DNA from: an uncultured Ruminococcus sp.
GTDB lineage: Bacteria > Bacillota > Clostridia > Oscillospirales > Ruminococcaceae
Assembly: GCA_902787365.1 (NCBI GenBank)
Contig: CADAGC010000011.1
Location: forward strand, 1-37,570
Length of the DNA stretch: 37,570 bases
Direction of reading: 5' to 3'
The notes below the pieces were generated by a model that did no database searches, was not told the DNA's origin, and saw only the letters and a program-made list of their open reading frames with translations. Positions within the stretch are counted from its first letter, which is position 1, and each line of letters starts with the position of its first letter. A program made the position numbers and the translations under genes. Positions 24,783-33,110 of this stretch are shown here, piece by piece.

Positions 24783-24866
24783 GGCCGCCGTATATGTTAT
24801 ATCCAAATTGTCACAAAGCCTTATATCTGCATAGCATATACCATAATCCTAAAAGGAGTGATATTT

Positions 24867-25106
24867 ATGGATATGTTTGAAAGCTGCCCGCTTGGGCAGC
24901 TGTTAGGCGAGAGCGATGACTGCGTTATCACAAACACAGGCTCTGACGTTCTGCCGATGAAGCTTGCCTACGGCATGGCTTATGTGCCCTTTCAGAAATG
25001 GGGCAGGGTGTATGAGAGTGACGTTGCACTCTCAAGAGGCACCGCCTTTCCCTGCCTTGACAAGCCGTTTATAGGAGAGGAGGTGGTGTGTGATGACAAA
25101 GACTGA
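24867..25106 (+). CDS. cotJA: Spore coat-associated protein CotJA
   Basis: A 79-aa small protein with the CotJA pattern MAYVPFQKW..VYESDVALSRGTAFPCLDKPF. It is the first of the conserved cotJA-cotJB-cotJC operon, whose products are made in the mother cell and deposited in the inner spore coat. AAAAGGAG precedes the ATG at 24867. Its end overlaps cotJB by 14 nt. Upstream, CATAGCATA and CATATACCAT (24830-24844) look like -10 boxes of sporulation sigma factors, but no matching -35 was convincing. Identity is secure from sequence and order. Confidence 0.92.
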   Translation: MDMFESCPLGQLLGESDDCVITNTGSDVLPMKLAYGMAYVPFQKWGRVYESDVALSRGTAFPCLDKPFIGEEVVCDDKD

Positions 25107-25380
25107 CAAGAGCGAGAGGCAGGCGGCGATGCTTAGAGTGCAGCAGCTGTCATTTGCCCTGACCGAAGCTAACCTCTACCTCGACTCACACCCGACCTGC
25201 GAAAAGGGCATAGCGTACTTTAAAAAGCACAAGGAAGCCCTTGACAAGGCAAAGGCGGAGTATGAGAAAAAATACGGCGCTTTGTGTATAGAGAATGCCC
25301 TTGATGAGAACGACAAAAAGTGGAAATGGGTCTGCGAGCCGTTTCCGTGGGTGAGCGAGTATGAAAGGAGTGAGGGCTGA
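25093..25380 (+). CDS. cotJB: Spore coat protein CotJB
   Basis: A 95-aa protein with the family features LRVQQLSFALTEANLYLDSHP, KYFKKH-type helix (AYFKKHKEAL) and a C-terminal WVCEPFPW motif (here KWVCEPFPWVSEYE). I chose the ATG at 25093, 7-9 nt after GAGGAGGTG; a GTG directly before it is in frame and cannot be excluded. Overlaps cotJA at the front, and its TGA shares one base with the cotJC ATG, which suggests coupled translation of all three coat proteins. Confidence 0.93.
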   Translation: MTKTDKSERQAAMLRVQQLSFALTEANLYLDSHPTCEKGIAYFKKHKEALDKAKAEYEKKYGALCIENALDENDKKWKWVCEPFPWVSEYERSEG

Positions 25381-25988
25381 TGTTTGCTTACGAGAAAAGG
25401 CTGCAATACCCCGTCAATATCAAAAACCCGAACCCTGCCCTTGCAAAGCTTATTATGAGCCAGCTTGGCGGCCCTGATGGCGAAGCGGGTGCGGCACTTA
25501 GGTATCTTTCACAGCGCTATGCCGCCCCCACAAGAGAGGTGCAGGCGATGCTTACCGACATAGGCACCGAGGAACTTTCGCACATCGAAATGGTCTCGGC
25601 TATCATCTACCAGCTGACCCGAAATCTCACCCCGAAGCAGATAAAGGAGCAGGGCTTTGATGCTTACTTTGTTGACCACACCACGGGCATTTACCCCGTG
25701 TCGGCTTCGGGCGTGCCGTTCTCGGCGGATTATTTCCAGTCAACGGGCGACCCGATAGCCGACCTTAACGAAGACCTCGCCGCCGAGCAGAAAGCAAGGC
25801 TCACCTACGACAACATTCTGCGCTTTGCAGATGACCCCGATGTGAGAGAGCCGATAAAGTTTCTGCGTGAGAGGGAGATAGTCCACTATCAGCGTTTTGG
25901 CGAGAGCCTGCGAATAGTTACCGATATGCTTGATGAGCGAAACTTCTACGCATTCAACCCCTCGTTCGACAAGCCAAAAAAGAAATAG
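25380..25988 (+). CDS. cotJC: Spore coat protein CotJC (manganese-catalase-like)
   Basis: A 202-aa protein of the Mn-catalase/ferritin-like four-helix family. Metal-ligand candidates are Glu in GGPDGEAGAALRYLSQRY, the EELSHIEMV motif (Glu/His) and the later E..VHYQRFGE (Glu/His), the set expected for a di-manganese site. CotJC is part of the inner spore coat; whether it disproportionates peroxide is established for homologues only in part. Third gene of the cotJ operon, ending just before a bidirectional terminator. Its presence implies a sporulation program, at least ancestrally. Confidence 0.94.
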   Translation: MFAYEKRLQYPVNIKNPNPALAKLIMSQLGGPDGEAGAALRYLSQRYAAPTREVQAMLTDIGTEELSHIEMVSAIIYQLTRNLTPKQIKEQGFDAYFVDHTTGIYPVSASGVPFSADYFQSTGDPIADLNEDLAAEQKARLTYDNILRFADDPDVREPIKFLREREIVHYQRFGESLRIVTDMLDERNFYAFNPSFDKPKKK

Positions 25989-25996
25989 CAGCACAA

Positions 25997-26023
25997 AAAA
26001 AGCTCCCTGTGAGGGAGCTTTTT
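25997..26023 (+). terminator. Bidirectional terminator after cotJC
   Basis: Perfect 12-bp stem AAAAAGCTCCCT/AGGGAGCTTTTT with a 3-nt loop, between two convergent genes. Confidence 0.92.
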
Positions 26024-26024
26024 G

Positions 26025-26204
26025 CTATCTTAACTTATCGGTTATCTCATCAACCATTTCGGCAAGGCTTTCAAGCGCTCTGCCTGCGGCGCTTTTGAGC
26101 TTTTTCTTGCCCTTGTTCATCTTGCTTGTCAGCACAAAGGCAGCCGTGCCGAATGTTATGCCTGTTGATATGCCCTTGACAATGGGCGAGTTTTTTATCG
26201 ACAT
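26025..26204 (-). CDS. Small 59-aa protein with one hydrophobic segment
   Basis: Begins MSIKNSPIVKGISTGITFGT, with a weakly hydrophobic stretch (about 9-28) followed by a Lys-rich linker (KMNKGKKKLK) and an amphipathic helix ALESLAEMVDEI. The longer frame starts 20 codons upstream, but AAAGGAG sits before the ATG at 26204. It is reminiscent of small YtxH-like or stress/sporulation proteins (Gly/hydrophobic then charged helix), without a confident match. It converges on cotJC and is divergent from leuC. Confidence 0.7.
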   Translation of the reverse strand: MSIKNSPIVKGISTGITFGTAAFVLTSKMNKGKKKLKSAAGRALESLAEMVDEITDKLR

Positions 26205-26337
26205 TTTGCTTTCTCCTTTCATTTGTTTGTGATTAGTTTCTGCATTTTTGCTCTGCACATACAAGTAAAAAGCTGTAATACGCTGTGCACTTAATAATTA
26301 TACTGATAATTCTTAACAAATAATACAAAAATATTTG

Positions 26338-26366
26338 TTTACCTTGCAGGCAAATTGTGTTATAAT
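26338..26366 (+). promoter_or_regulatory. Promoter of the leuC-dabb-leuD operon
   Basis: TTTACC (26338-26343), 17-bp spacer, TATAAT (26361-26366). The leader (about 70 nt) holds a GCCGCC/GGCGGC hairpin (26387-26401) without a T-run. Confidence 0.6.
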
Positions 26367-26441
26367 ATTTTTATATTGAAAAATTGCCGCCTTGGGCGGC
26401 ATACAATAATAACGCATTGAGAAGATTGGAGTGTTTTTACA

Positions 26442-27716
26442 TTGGGTATGACAATGACACAAAAGGTACTTGCGGCACACGCAGGGCTTGATGAGGTCAA
26501 GGCAGGCCAGCTGATAATGGCAGAGCTCGACCTCGTGCTGGGTAATGACGTTACATCACCCGTTGCTATCAATGAATTCAATAAGGCAGGCTTTGACAGC
26601 GTGTTTGATACACAGAAGGTAACAATGGTAATGGATCACTTTACCCCTAATAAGGATATCAAATCCGCAGAGAACGCAAAGCAGTGCAGAGATTTCTGCA
26701 AGGGCTACTGCATCAAGCATTTCTATGATGTGGGCGATATGGGTATCGAGCACGCACTGCTCCCCGAGAAAGGCCTTGTTGCCCCGGGTGACTGCGTTAT
26801 CGGTGCAGACTCTCACACCTGCACATACGGCGCACTCGGCGCATTCTCAACAGGCGTCGGCTCAACAGATATGTGCGCAGGCATGGCTACAGGCAAGGCT
26901 TGGTTCAAGGTGCCCTCGGCTATCAAGTTCAACATCACAGGCAAGCTTCCTAAGTACAGCGCCGCTAAGGACGTTATTCTTCACATAATCGGTATGATAG
27001 GCGTTGACGGCGCACTTTACAAGTCTATGGAGTTCTCGGGCGACGGCCTTAAGAACCTTACAATGGAAGACAGACTTTGCATAGCTAACATGGCAATAGA
27101 AGCAGGTGCTAAGAACGGCATATTCGCAGTTGATGATGTTACCCGTGCTTACTGCGCAGGCAGAGTTGATAAGGAATTCACAGTATTCGAGGCTGATGAT
27201 GACGCAGAGTATGATGCAGTATATGATATTGACCTCTGCGAGATCAAGCCCACAGTTGCATTCCCGCACCTGCCCGAAAATGCAAAGACCTTTGACGATA
27301 TGCCCGAGGTCAAGATTGACCAGGTAGTTATCGGCTCCTGCACAAACGGCAGGATCGAGGACATAAGAGCCGCTGCCGAGATACTTAACGGCAGGCACAT
27401 AGCAGAAAACGTAAGATGCATAGTTATTCCCGCAACACAGGCTGTATATTTACAGGCTATGAAAGAGGGTCTGCTTGAAATATTCATAAACGCAGGCTGT
27501 GCAGTTTCAACACCTACCTGCGGCCCCTGCTTAGGCGGCCATATGGGTATTCTTGCAAAGGGTGAGAGAGCAGTTGCTACCACCAACAGAAACTTTGTCG
27601 GCCGTATGGGTCACCCCGAGAGCGAGGTATATCTTGCTTCGCCTTATGTAGCTGCTGCATCTGCTGTAACAGGCAAGATATCACAGCCGCAGGATATTAT
27701 GGAAGAGGGCGTGTAA
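26442..27716 (+). CDS. leuC: 3-Isopropylmalate dehydratase large subunit
   Basis: A 424-aa aconitase-family subunit that, with LeuD, isomerises 2- to 3-isopropylmalate in leucine synthesis. It belongs to the short, archaeal-type LeuC/HacA group. Cluster ligands are visible: Cys in [11 protein letters not shown] and the pair in [21 protein letters not shown] supplies substrate and acid/base residues. The start is most likely TTG at 26442: homologues begin MGMTMTQK, and TTGGAG (26426-26431) lies 10 nt before the TTG but 16 nt before the first ATG. A one-base gap separates it from the next gene, and leuD follows in the same transcript. Confidence 0.95.
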   Translation: MGMTMTQKVLAAHAGLDEVKAGQLIMAELDLVLGNDVTSPVAINEFNKAGFDSVFDTQKVTMVMDHFTPNKDIKSAENAKQCRDFCKGYCIKHFYDVGDMGIEHALLPEKGLVAPGDCVIGADSHTCTYGALGAFSTGVGSTDMCAGMATGKAWFKVPSAIKFNITGKLPKYSAAKDVILHIIGMIGVDGALYKSMEFSGDGLKNLTMEDRLCIANMAIEAGAKNGIFAVDDVTRAYCAGRVDKEFTVFEADDDAEYDAVYDIDLCEIKPTVAFPHLPENAKTFDDMPEVKIDQVVIGSCTNGRIEDIRAAAEILNGRHIAENVRCIVIPATQAVYLQAMKEGLLEIFINAGCAVSTPTCGPCLGGHMGILAKGERAVATTNRNFVGRMGHPESEVYLASPYVAAASAVTGKISQPQDIMEEGV

Positions 27717-27717
27717 A

Positions 27718-28017
27718 ATGGTAAGACACGTTATAATATGGACACTCAACGACGACTTGAACGAGCAGGAAAAGACAAACGCTCTGATAAAGTCAAAGCG
27801 TGGCCTTGAACGCCTGCGTGGACGGATAGACGGCCTTGAAAGAATAAGGGTGTATATCGACAACTTAGACAGCTCGAATGCTGATATGATGCTTGATGCG
27901 ACATTTACCGATGAGGCGTCGCTTGCGACCTATCAGAAAAACCCCGATCATCTGGCGGTGGCAGAGTTTATAAGAAGCGTTGTCAAGGACAGAAAGTGTA
28001 TCGACTATATAGTCTGA
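27718..28017 (+). CDS. Dabb (stress-responsive alpha/beta-barrel) protein
   Basis: A 99-aa protein with the dimeric alpha-beta barrel pattern: MVRHVIIWTLND (first strand with the typical H..W/F), a central helix, the strand ADMMLDATFTDEASLATYQKNPDHL, and VAEFIRSVVKDR. Such proteins dimerise; some are cyclases or detoxifying monooxygenase-like enzymes, most are unassigned. It lies one base after leuC and 51 bp before leuD, so it is co-transcribed with leucine biosynthesis genes. A role in that pathway is not established. Confidence 0.88.
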   Translation: MVRHVIIWTLNDDLNEQEKTNALIKSKRGLERLRGRIDGLERIRVYIDNLDSSNADMMLDATFTDEASLATYQKNPDHLAVAEFIRSVVKDRKCIDYIV

Positions 28018-28068
28018 TAAAGCTTCTGCGAAGAACACAAAAACTAAAACCGAAGGAGAACTGATACT

Positions 28069-28557
28069 ATGAAGGTATGCGGAAAAGTACATAAATACGG
28101 CGATAACGTTGATACTGACGTAATAATCCCCGCAAGATACTTAAATAACCCCGACCATAAGGCTCTTGCCGAGCATTGTATGGAGGATATAGATATTGAC
28201 TTTGTAAAGAACGTTAAAGAGGGCGACATAATGGTCGCTGAGTCGAACTTCGGCTGCGGCTCGTCAAGAGAGCACGCACCTATCGCTATCAAGGCAAGCG
28301 GCATTTCCTGCGTTATCGCAAAGACCTTTGCGAGAATATTCTACAGAAACGCTATCAATATAGGCCTGCCGATAATCGAATGCCCCGAGGCTGCCGAGAG
28401 TATTGAAAAAGGCGACGAGGTCGAGATAGACTTTGAGACGGGCGTTATCACCAACAAGACAAAGGGTGAGACATATCAGGGAACAGCATTCCCCGAGTTT
28501 TTGATAAACATCATCAACTCAAACGGGCTGCTTAATTCGCTTAAGAACGAACAGTAA
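28069..28557 (+). CDS. leuD: 3-Isopropylmalate dehydratase small subunit
   Basis: A 162-aa swivelling subunit that completes the LeuCD isomerase. It has the short archaeal/clostridial type of Leu[17 protein letters not shown], then the substrate-recognition loop [12 protein letters not shown] and [18 protein letters not shown]. Size matches about 160-170 aa for this class. GAAGGAG precedes the ATG. Last gene of the operon; a strong terminator follows. Confidence 0.95.
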   Translation: MKVCGKVHKYGDNVDTDVIIPARYLNNPDHKALAEHCMEDIDIDFVKNVKEGDIMVAESNFGCGSSREHAPIAIKASGISCVIAKTFARIFYRNAINIGLPIIECPEAAESIEKGDEVEIDFETGVITNKTKGETYQGTAFPEFLINIINSNGLLNSLKNEQ

Positions 28558-28562
28558 AAACC

Positions 28563-28596
28563 AAAAGCTCTGCCGAAGGTAAGGCAGAGCTTTTTT
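28563..28596 (+). terminator. Terminator of the leu operon
   Basis: Perfect 12-bp stem AAAAGCTCTGCC/GGCAGAGCTTTT with an 8-nt loop, then TT. The A-run on the far side makes it usable from the minus strand too. Confidence 0.92.
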
Positions 28597-28607
28597 GTGT
28601 GCTGACG

Positions 28608-29027
28608 CTATGCGGTTATGCTCACAGTCTCGCTTACATCACGCCACATGAGCGAGGCGGCGTATATCAAAAGCACCCCCGCATCGGAGTTCATTGAGTT
28701 GAAATCGTCCCACGTCGAGAAGACTATACCACGGTCATCAGTCTTGATGCTCGCCGAGGTGAGATAGCACTCCATGCCCTTGTCAAGCGGTTCGAGCTGA
28801 AGCATACGTATGTCACGAAACAGCAGCTCATAAGTCTGCACAAAGCCCATGCTCCTGCGCTGGAGCAGCACCGACACGGTCATATCGTCATTGATAAAGT
28901 GCTCGCTCACCTGCCCGACATACGCTCCCGAGCGGTATTTTACGCTGCATATACAGCTGTTTTCAAAGCCCCCGAAGCACTCCATAAGCTCGTTTATATC
29001 GTCGTCGTTTTTAATTATGTTCCACAT
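28608..29027 (-). CDS. Unknown cytosolic protein, 139 aa
   Basis: Begins MWNIIKNDDDINELMECFGGFENSCICSVKY. The pattern of strands and a short N-terminal helix resembles many small uncharacterised Firmicute proteins, but I do not recognise the family. No signal, no membrane helix; Cys residues near the start (17, 25, 27) could bind metal but lack a clear pattern. AGAGGG precedes the ATG. It converges with leuD and shares its terminator region. A TATACT -10-like box is present upstream, without a well-spaced -35. Confidence 0.75.
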   Translation of the reverse strand: MWNIIKNDDDINELMECFGGFENSCICSVKYRSGAYVGQVSEHFINDDMTVSVLLQRRSMGFVQTYELLFRDIRMLQLEPLDKGMECYLTSASIKTDDRGIVFSTWDDFNSMNSDAGVLLIYAASLMWRDVSETVSITA

Positions 29028-29238
29028 ATTTTTACCCTCTCTTTCTTTTTACTCTGACTTAAGTATAACATACTTTTGGGGAAAGTGTGGTCAAAAAAAT
29101 GGACAGCAGATTATTTGTGAGAGATAACCAAAAAACCATGCCCGCATTTGTGCAGGCGTACAAAGCATAGGATAGGCTGTATTGTTTTGCCTTGCAGATC
29201 GGATTAGTTAACGTAAGGCTTTACATATTGAACGAAAG

Positions 29239-29251
29239 GAGGCGAAGCCTC
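29239..29251 (+). promoter_or_regulatory. Hairpin covering the ribosome binding site of the sigma factor gene
   Basis: GAGGC-GAA-GCCTC (29239-29251) directly precedes the ATG at 29252 and includes most of the AGGAGG (29238-29242). The stem is short (5 bp) but closed by a very stable GCGAAGC turn, so it could limit initiation. Confidence 0.5.
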
Positions 29252-29761
29252 ATGCAGATAACAGATACTGATGAAGACCTGCACAGGGTAGTGCAGATGT
29301 ATAAAAGCACCGTGTATGCGGCGGCGTATTCAAGACTCAAAAGCCGTGCCGATGCTGATGATGTGTTTCAGGAGACGTTCTTGCTCTATTATCAGAAAAC
29401 ACTCAGCTTTGAAAACGAGCAGGCACGAAAGGCGTGGCTGATAAGAACAGCACTAAATCTGTGCAAAAAACACAACCTAAGCTCGTGGGCGACCAAGGTG
29501 GACAGGTTGCCCGAAAACGAAGACGAGCTGCCCTCGCAGCAAATGCTGACCGACGAGGAGAATGATGTTTTGCAGGCGGTTCTGTCGCTTAAAGACGGAA
29601 TGAGAGAGCCTGTGTATCTATACTATTTCACGGGGCTTTCGATAAGCGAGATAGCGTCAAGTATGGGGCTTAGTGCGGGTGCTGTTCAGGTAAGGCTCGT
29701 GCGGGCAAGAAAGGCGCTTAAGAAAAAGCTGAAGGGAGAGTATTTCTATGAAGAAAAATGA
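29252..29761 (+). CDS. ECF-type RNA polymerase sigma factor
   Basis: A 169-aa sigma-70 family regulator. Sigma region 2 (about 12-75) shows YAAAYSRLKSRADADDVFQETFLLYYQ, then ARKAWLIRTALNLCKKH; region 4 (about 105-160) shows PVYLYYFTGLSISEIASSMGLSAGAVQVRLVRARKAL, a helix-turn-helix for the -35 element. Length fits ECF sigma factors. I chose ATG 29252 because AAAGGAGG lies before it; the frame extends 20 codons further without a site. The next gene overlaps its end by 14 nt and encodes a membrane protein in the usual anti-sigma position. Confidence 0.92.
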   Translation: MQITDTDEDLHRVVQMYKSTVYAAAYSRLKSRADADDVFQETFLLYYQKTLSFENEQARKAWLIRTALNLCKKHNLSSWATKVDRLPENEDELPSQQMLTDEENDVLQAVLSLKDGMREPVYLYYFTGLSISEIASSMGLSAGAVQVRLVRARKALKKKLKGEYFYEEK

Positions 29762-31874
29762 TGTATTAGAAAGCATTAACTATAAGCTCACCCCAGACAG
29801 CAGGGCGGAGCGTGAGCTATTTGAGAGGGCGGCAGAGCTTAAGGCAGGCGAGAAATACATAGGCGATACCGAGGAAATATTCCTATCAAAGGGAATAATG
29901 CCCGAATCATACGAGCAGGCAGAGCCGTTCCCTGCAAGGGTGAGGAGTACAAAGCTCACCATAGCGGCAGCGGCGGCGGTGTTGGTGCTTTTTGTGGGGG
30001 CTGCGGCACTATTTAGCATCACATCACATAGGGGTGTAGAGACAGACAGCACACCCGCAGTACAAAAGACGGAAGAGAGCAAAACGGAGATAAAATCATA
30101 TACGGAGGTGGAGAGCGACAAGCCGTGGGTCATCATAGGGCAGCTTATCAAAAACTGCTATGAAGAGTACGATCATATGGGCGGCGATTACAAGAGCCTG
30201 CCCGAGCTTAAGAGCTTTCAGGAGCTTACGTCATACAGTGATCTGAGGATATATATAAACGATATGTATCAAAACGGCGAGATAGAGGATAAATATGTAT
30301 TCATAGCCGAGAATGCCTGCAATTACGAATATCACCGGGAACAATCAGATATAAATAACGGCTTGCTGAAGAGTGAGACCAACCCGCTTAGATATTTTAA
30401 GTATATAGACAAAGAGTATAATGTGAGCAAAAATCTGTCCGACTATTACCCCGAGGACTATGAATACGAAACCATAAAGCAGTTCAAGCGGCTTATAGAA
30501 AAGCTCGAGGGCTATGGTGATGATTATAAGAACAAGAGCGAGTTCTCACAGCTTGTGAAATACGGCAAAGACATCGGCAATTATGAACAGTTTATCACAG
30601 CTATGTATATCAAGGGCGAGGTGAGCGACAAGGGGCTTGAGATAGCCTTTGAGGTAGCAAAGGAGATATGCGTAAAGGCTGATAACAGCGATAAGGTCTT
30701 ACAGCCCGAATCGGAGATAGTTGCCTTGATGACAACTGAGCATTACAGCAAGGAAATGACCGAGACGCCAAAGCAGCGGCTTGTAAAGAACGAGGACGTC
30801 AATTTGTGGGTAAAGCTTAAGCTGCAAAGGATAGGCAGCAAGCTTGACGGCGGATACACCACCACGGGTGAAACATACGATATGAAGCAGGACGTAAACT
30901 ACATCTCGCTTGTTAACTGCGGTAGCTGTACGGCACAAAGGGCAATAGCCGACCTTTACGACAGCGATGAGCTTGACGGGCACGGCAGCGCTTCAAAGGC
31001 TGCACGTCAGGTGATATTCGACCTTGGCAGGAACATAGGCGGCGACGATGCGCAAAACGGCGATGATGTGCTTAAATACATTATCGGGCAGGCAGAGCTA
31101 AACGGTATATGTTTTGACTTTGTACGGGGCGTGTGCGACGGGAATTATCGTGAGAGCGGCGATTACCTTAAAAAGAGAGACGGCGCAGACGAGCTGTTTG
31201 CAGCTCTTGCAAAGCTGCCCTCGGGCTACAACGTGACCAACAAGGATATAACTCCTGTTGGTCATGACTACGAAGTAGAGCAAAAGCTGAACGCCTATGC
31301 ATATCTTGACCTGTATGACTGCTATGTGCCCGAAAATATGTCAGGGCAGGGCGGAGATGTTACACTTCACATCATCATTCCCGATAAAAAGGTAAACTCC
31401 GTGATAGTCGATGGTATTGAGTATAAAAACCTTGACAAGGAACTGTTTGAGCAGTTTATCTATGCGGTGCAGGAAATAGTTCCTCCATACGGCGAGAAGC
31501 AGGAGATAAAAAAATATGACAATGTGACGCTTTACCCCGCCACTAAGAACGGCGTCAAGGCTACATATACAAGCTGCGGCGATTATGCCGAAAAGCTCTA
31601 TGCTCTTGCAGGGTATATCAGCGACAACTACTTCGGCTGCAATGTAGGCGAAAACCCGACAGAGCTTAAAGAAAGCACCGTGACCGCCGAGGTATATGAT
31701 AAAGACAAAAAGGTATGCGATATCTATATCCCCGACAAGTATAGCCCTGTGGGAAATGAGGGCACGATCTACGTTAACGGCGTAATGTATAAGGGCGTTG
31801 ATCTGAATATGATATCAACAATATGCAGCTATACCGAGTTTGAAGCAGATCTTCACGCCGAAGATAGCAAGTAA
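29748..31874 (+). CDS. Large one-pass membrane protein, candidate anti-sigma factor
   Basis: A 708-aa protein. The cytoplasmic part is about 68 residues, the size of the sigma-binding portion in many ECF anti-sigma factors, though no ZAS zinc motif (HxxxCxxC) is visible. One membrane helix lies at about 69-91. The outside part of about 615 residues contains a duplicated module: about 132-190 and 249-304 align (RLI/QLI.., DYK...EL/EF, Y..F/LR.YI..MY..GE..DK...A). The C-terminal part has two IPDK-containing stretches (about 545 and 660) with YVNG/VDGIEYK. GGAGAG precedes the ATG, 14 nt inside the sigma gene. Function as sensor is inferred from gene order. Confidence 0.75.
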   Translation: MKKNDVLESINYKLTPDSRAERELFERAAELKAGEKYIGDTEEIFLSKGIMPESYEQAEPFPARVRSTKLTIAAAAAVLVLFVGAAALFSITSHRGVETDSTPAVQKTEESKTEIKSYTEVESDKPWVIIGQLIKNCYEEYDHMGGDYKSLPELKSFQELTSYSDLRIYINDMYQNGEIEDKYVFIAENACNYEYHREQSDINNGLLKSETNPLRYFKYIDKEYNVSKNLSDYYPEDYEYETIKQFKRLIEKLEGYGDDYKNKSEFSQLVKYGKDIGNYEQFITAMYIKGEVSDKGLEIAFEVAKEICVKADNSDKVLQPESEIVALMTTEHYSKEMTETPKQRLVKNEDVNLWVKLKLQRIGSKLDGGYTTTGETYDMKQDVNYISLVNCGSCTAQRAIADLYDSDELDGHGSASKAARQVIFDLGRNIGGDDAQNGDDVLKYIIGQAELNGICFDFVRGVCDGNYRESGDYLKKRDGADELFAALAKLPSGYNVTNKDITPVGHDYEVEQKLNAYAYLDLYDCYVPENMSGQGGDVTLHIIIPDKKVNSVIVDGIEYKNLDKELFEQFIYAVQEIVPPYGEKQEIKKYDNVTLYPATKNGVKATYTSCGDYAEKLYALAGYISDNYFGCNVGENPTELKESTVTAEVYDKDKKVCDIYIPDKYSPVGNEGTIYVNGVMYKGVDLNMISTICSYTEFEADLHAEDSK

Positions 31875-31880
31875 TAACAA

Positions 31881-31909
31881 AAAAGGCTGACGATATCCGT
31901 CAGCCTTTT
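31881..31909 (+). terminator. Bidirectional terminator
   Basis: Perfect 12-bp stem AAAAGGCTGACG/CGTCAGCCTTTT with a 5-nt loop, between convergent genes ending at 31874 (+) and 31922 (-). Confidence 0.92.
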
Positions 31910-31921
31910 ATCATGCCCGCC

Positions 31922-32302
31922 TTACTCTTCAAGCCTTTCCTCAACGAGCCTTACTGCATTCTTTATGCAGTCGTCACAGGCGCAGAGCATACGCCCGCCC
32001 TTTAAGCCCTTAAGCTCGCCGCAGTCGGCCGAGCCGCACTCACGCTTGAAGTCGGAATGCAGAAGCTTTGCCTCGGCAAGCATAGGCCTGCCCGAAAAGC
32101 CCGTAAGCCCCTGTATCATCTGCGCTGCACATAAAGCGCCGCAGGTCGCATCAAAAGCCCCCATGCCGCAGCCAAAGCCCGCACCGAGTTTTTTGAGTGT
32201 CAGCTCATCAAGCTCTAAAATATCTTCAAATGTCATAAGCACAGCCTGCGCACAGTTGAAGCCCGTGTGCTTTAGCTCTACTGCTTTTTCCTGTCTGTTC
32301 AT
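31922..32302 (-). CDS. C_GCAxxG_C_C family protein
   Basis: A 126-aa cysteine-rich protein with the pattern that names the family: GFNCAQAV near the start, GFGCGMG, CGALCAAQ, then a C-terminal cluster ECGSADC, and LCACDDCI. The conserved Cys set suggests a metal or redox centre; some homologues sit next to oxidoreductases, and the reaction is not established. Start ATG 32302 has GGGAGTGG before it; the longer frame runs through the promoter. Divergent from the two-component system, with its own TTGACT/TATAAT promoter. Confidence 0.88.
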   Translation of the reverse strand: MNRQEKAVELKHTGFNCAQAVLMTFEDILELDELTLKKLGAGFGCGMGAFDATCGALCAAQMIQGLTGFSGRPMLAEAKLLHSDFKRECGSADCGELKGLKGGRMLCACDDCIKNAVRLVEERLEE

Positions 32303-32339
32303 TTTCAACCACTCCCATACACCACATATCATGAAACTT

Positions 32340-32368
32340 ATTATAACACATTGATTGCGGTTAGTCAA
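32340..32368 (-). promoter_or_regulatory. Promoter of the C_GCAxxG_C_C gene
   Basis: Minus strand TTGACT (32368-32363), 17-bp spacer, TATAAT (32345-32340). Confidence 0.85.
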
Positions 32369-32381
32369 TGCTTATCAAAGG

Positions 32382-32410
32382 TTGATTTATATTTTGTTAT
32401 GTGATATAAT
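32382..32410 (+). promoter_or_regulatory. Promoter of the two-component operon
   Basis: TTGATT (32382-32387), 17-bp spacer, TATAAT (32405-32410). The -35 boxes of the two divergent promoters are only 13 bp apart (32368 and 32382). Confidence 0.8.
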
Positions 32411-32447
32411 AATATTGCATGGCACATTATAAACAGGGGTGAGGAAT

Positions 32448-33110
32448 ATGAGCAGGATATTTGTGGTTGAGGACGATAAGGCGATAAGAGATGAGCTTTG
32501 CGAGCTGCTTGAAAATTCGGGCTATGAGGTGAGCGCAGCGCATGAGTTTGGTGATGTTTCGGCGCAGGTTCTAAGCTCGGGTGCCGACCTTGTGCTGCTT
32601 GATATAAACCTGCCCGACGCTAACGGCCAGACTGTGCTCAAAGAAATAAGAAAGACCTCTGATATACCCGTGATAATGGTGACGAGCCGCACGGGCGAAA
32701 CTGACGAGATGCTCTCAATGAGCTCGGGGGCTGATGATTTTATCACCAAGCCCTATAACCCTATGATACTGCTTTTGCGAATATCGGCGGTGCTTAAGCG
32801 TACACAGTCGGCAGGGGCAAAGACCACCTACCGTGGGCTGCCCGTCAACGCCGCACGGGGCAGCATCGGTGAGGGGAAGAATGAGATAGTTCTCACCAAA
32901 AACGAGATGATAATATTCTCCCGCCTGCTGTCGTCAGGGGGGCAGATAGTCAGCCGTGACGAGCTTATGACGGCGCTATGGGATAACGAGGAGTATCTAA
33001 ACGACAACGCCCTCACAGTCAACATCAGCCGCCTGCGGCAAAAACTCACCGACGCAGGCCTTGAAAACACAATAGAGACAAGAAAGAAACAGGGGTATAT
33101 TCTGCTATGA
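32448..33110 (+). CDS. OmpR-family response regulator, BceR-like
   Basis: A 220-aa DNA-binding regulator. The receiver domain has the acidic pocket VVEDD (7-10), the phosphorylated Asp52 in LLDINLPD, and the Lys in ITKPYNP (about 100). The winged-helix domain from about 125 holds LTKNEMIIFSRLLSS, VSRDELMTALWD and VNISRLRQKLTDAGL, ending ETRKKQGYILL. The match is closest in style to BceR-type regulators of peptide-antibiotic resistance. ATG 32448 follows GGGGTGAGG; a GTG 9 nt upstream is in frame. Its TGA overlaps the kinase ATG by 4 nt. Confidence 0.92.
   Translation: MSRIFVVEDDKAIRDELCELLENSGYEVSAAHEFGDVSAQVLSSGADLVLLDINLPDANGQTVLKEIRKTSDIPVIMVTSRTGETDEMLSMSSGADDFITKPYNPMILLLRISAVLKRTQSAGAKTTYRGLPVNAARGSIGEGKNEIVLTKNEMIIFSRLLSSGGQIVSRDELMTALWDNEEYLNDNALTVNISRLRQKLTDAGLENTIETRKKQGYILL

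Noticed and set aside
24786..24866. Sigma-E or sigma-K promoter for cotJA
   Set aside because: CATAGCATA and CATATACCAT look like -10 boxes, but no -35 at the correct distance was convincing, so no promoter feature is called.
26387..26401. GCCGCC/GGCGGC hairpin in the leuC leader as an attenuator
   Set aside because: No T-run, no leucine-rich leader peptide and no T-box specifier structure was found.
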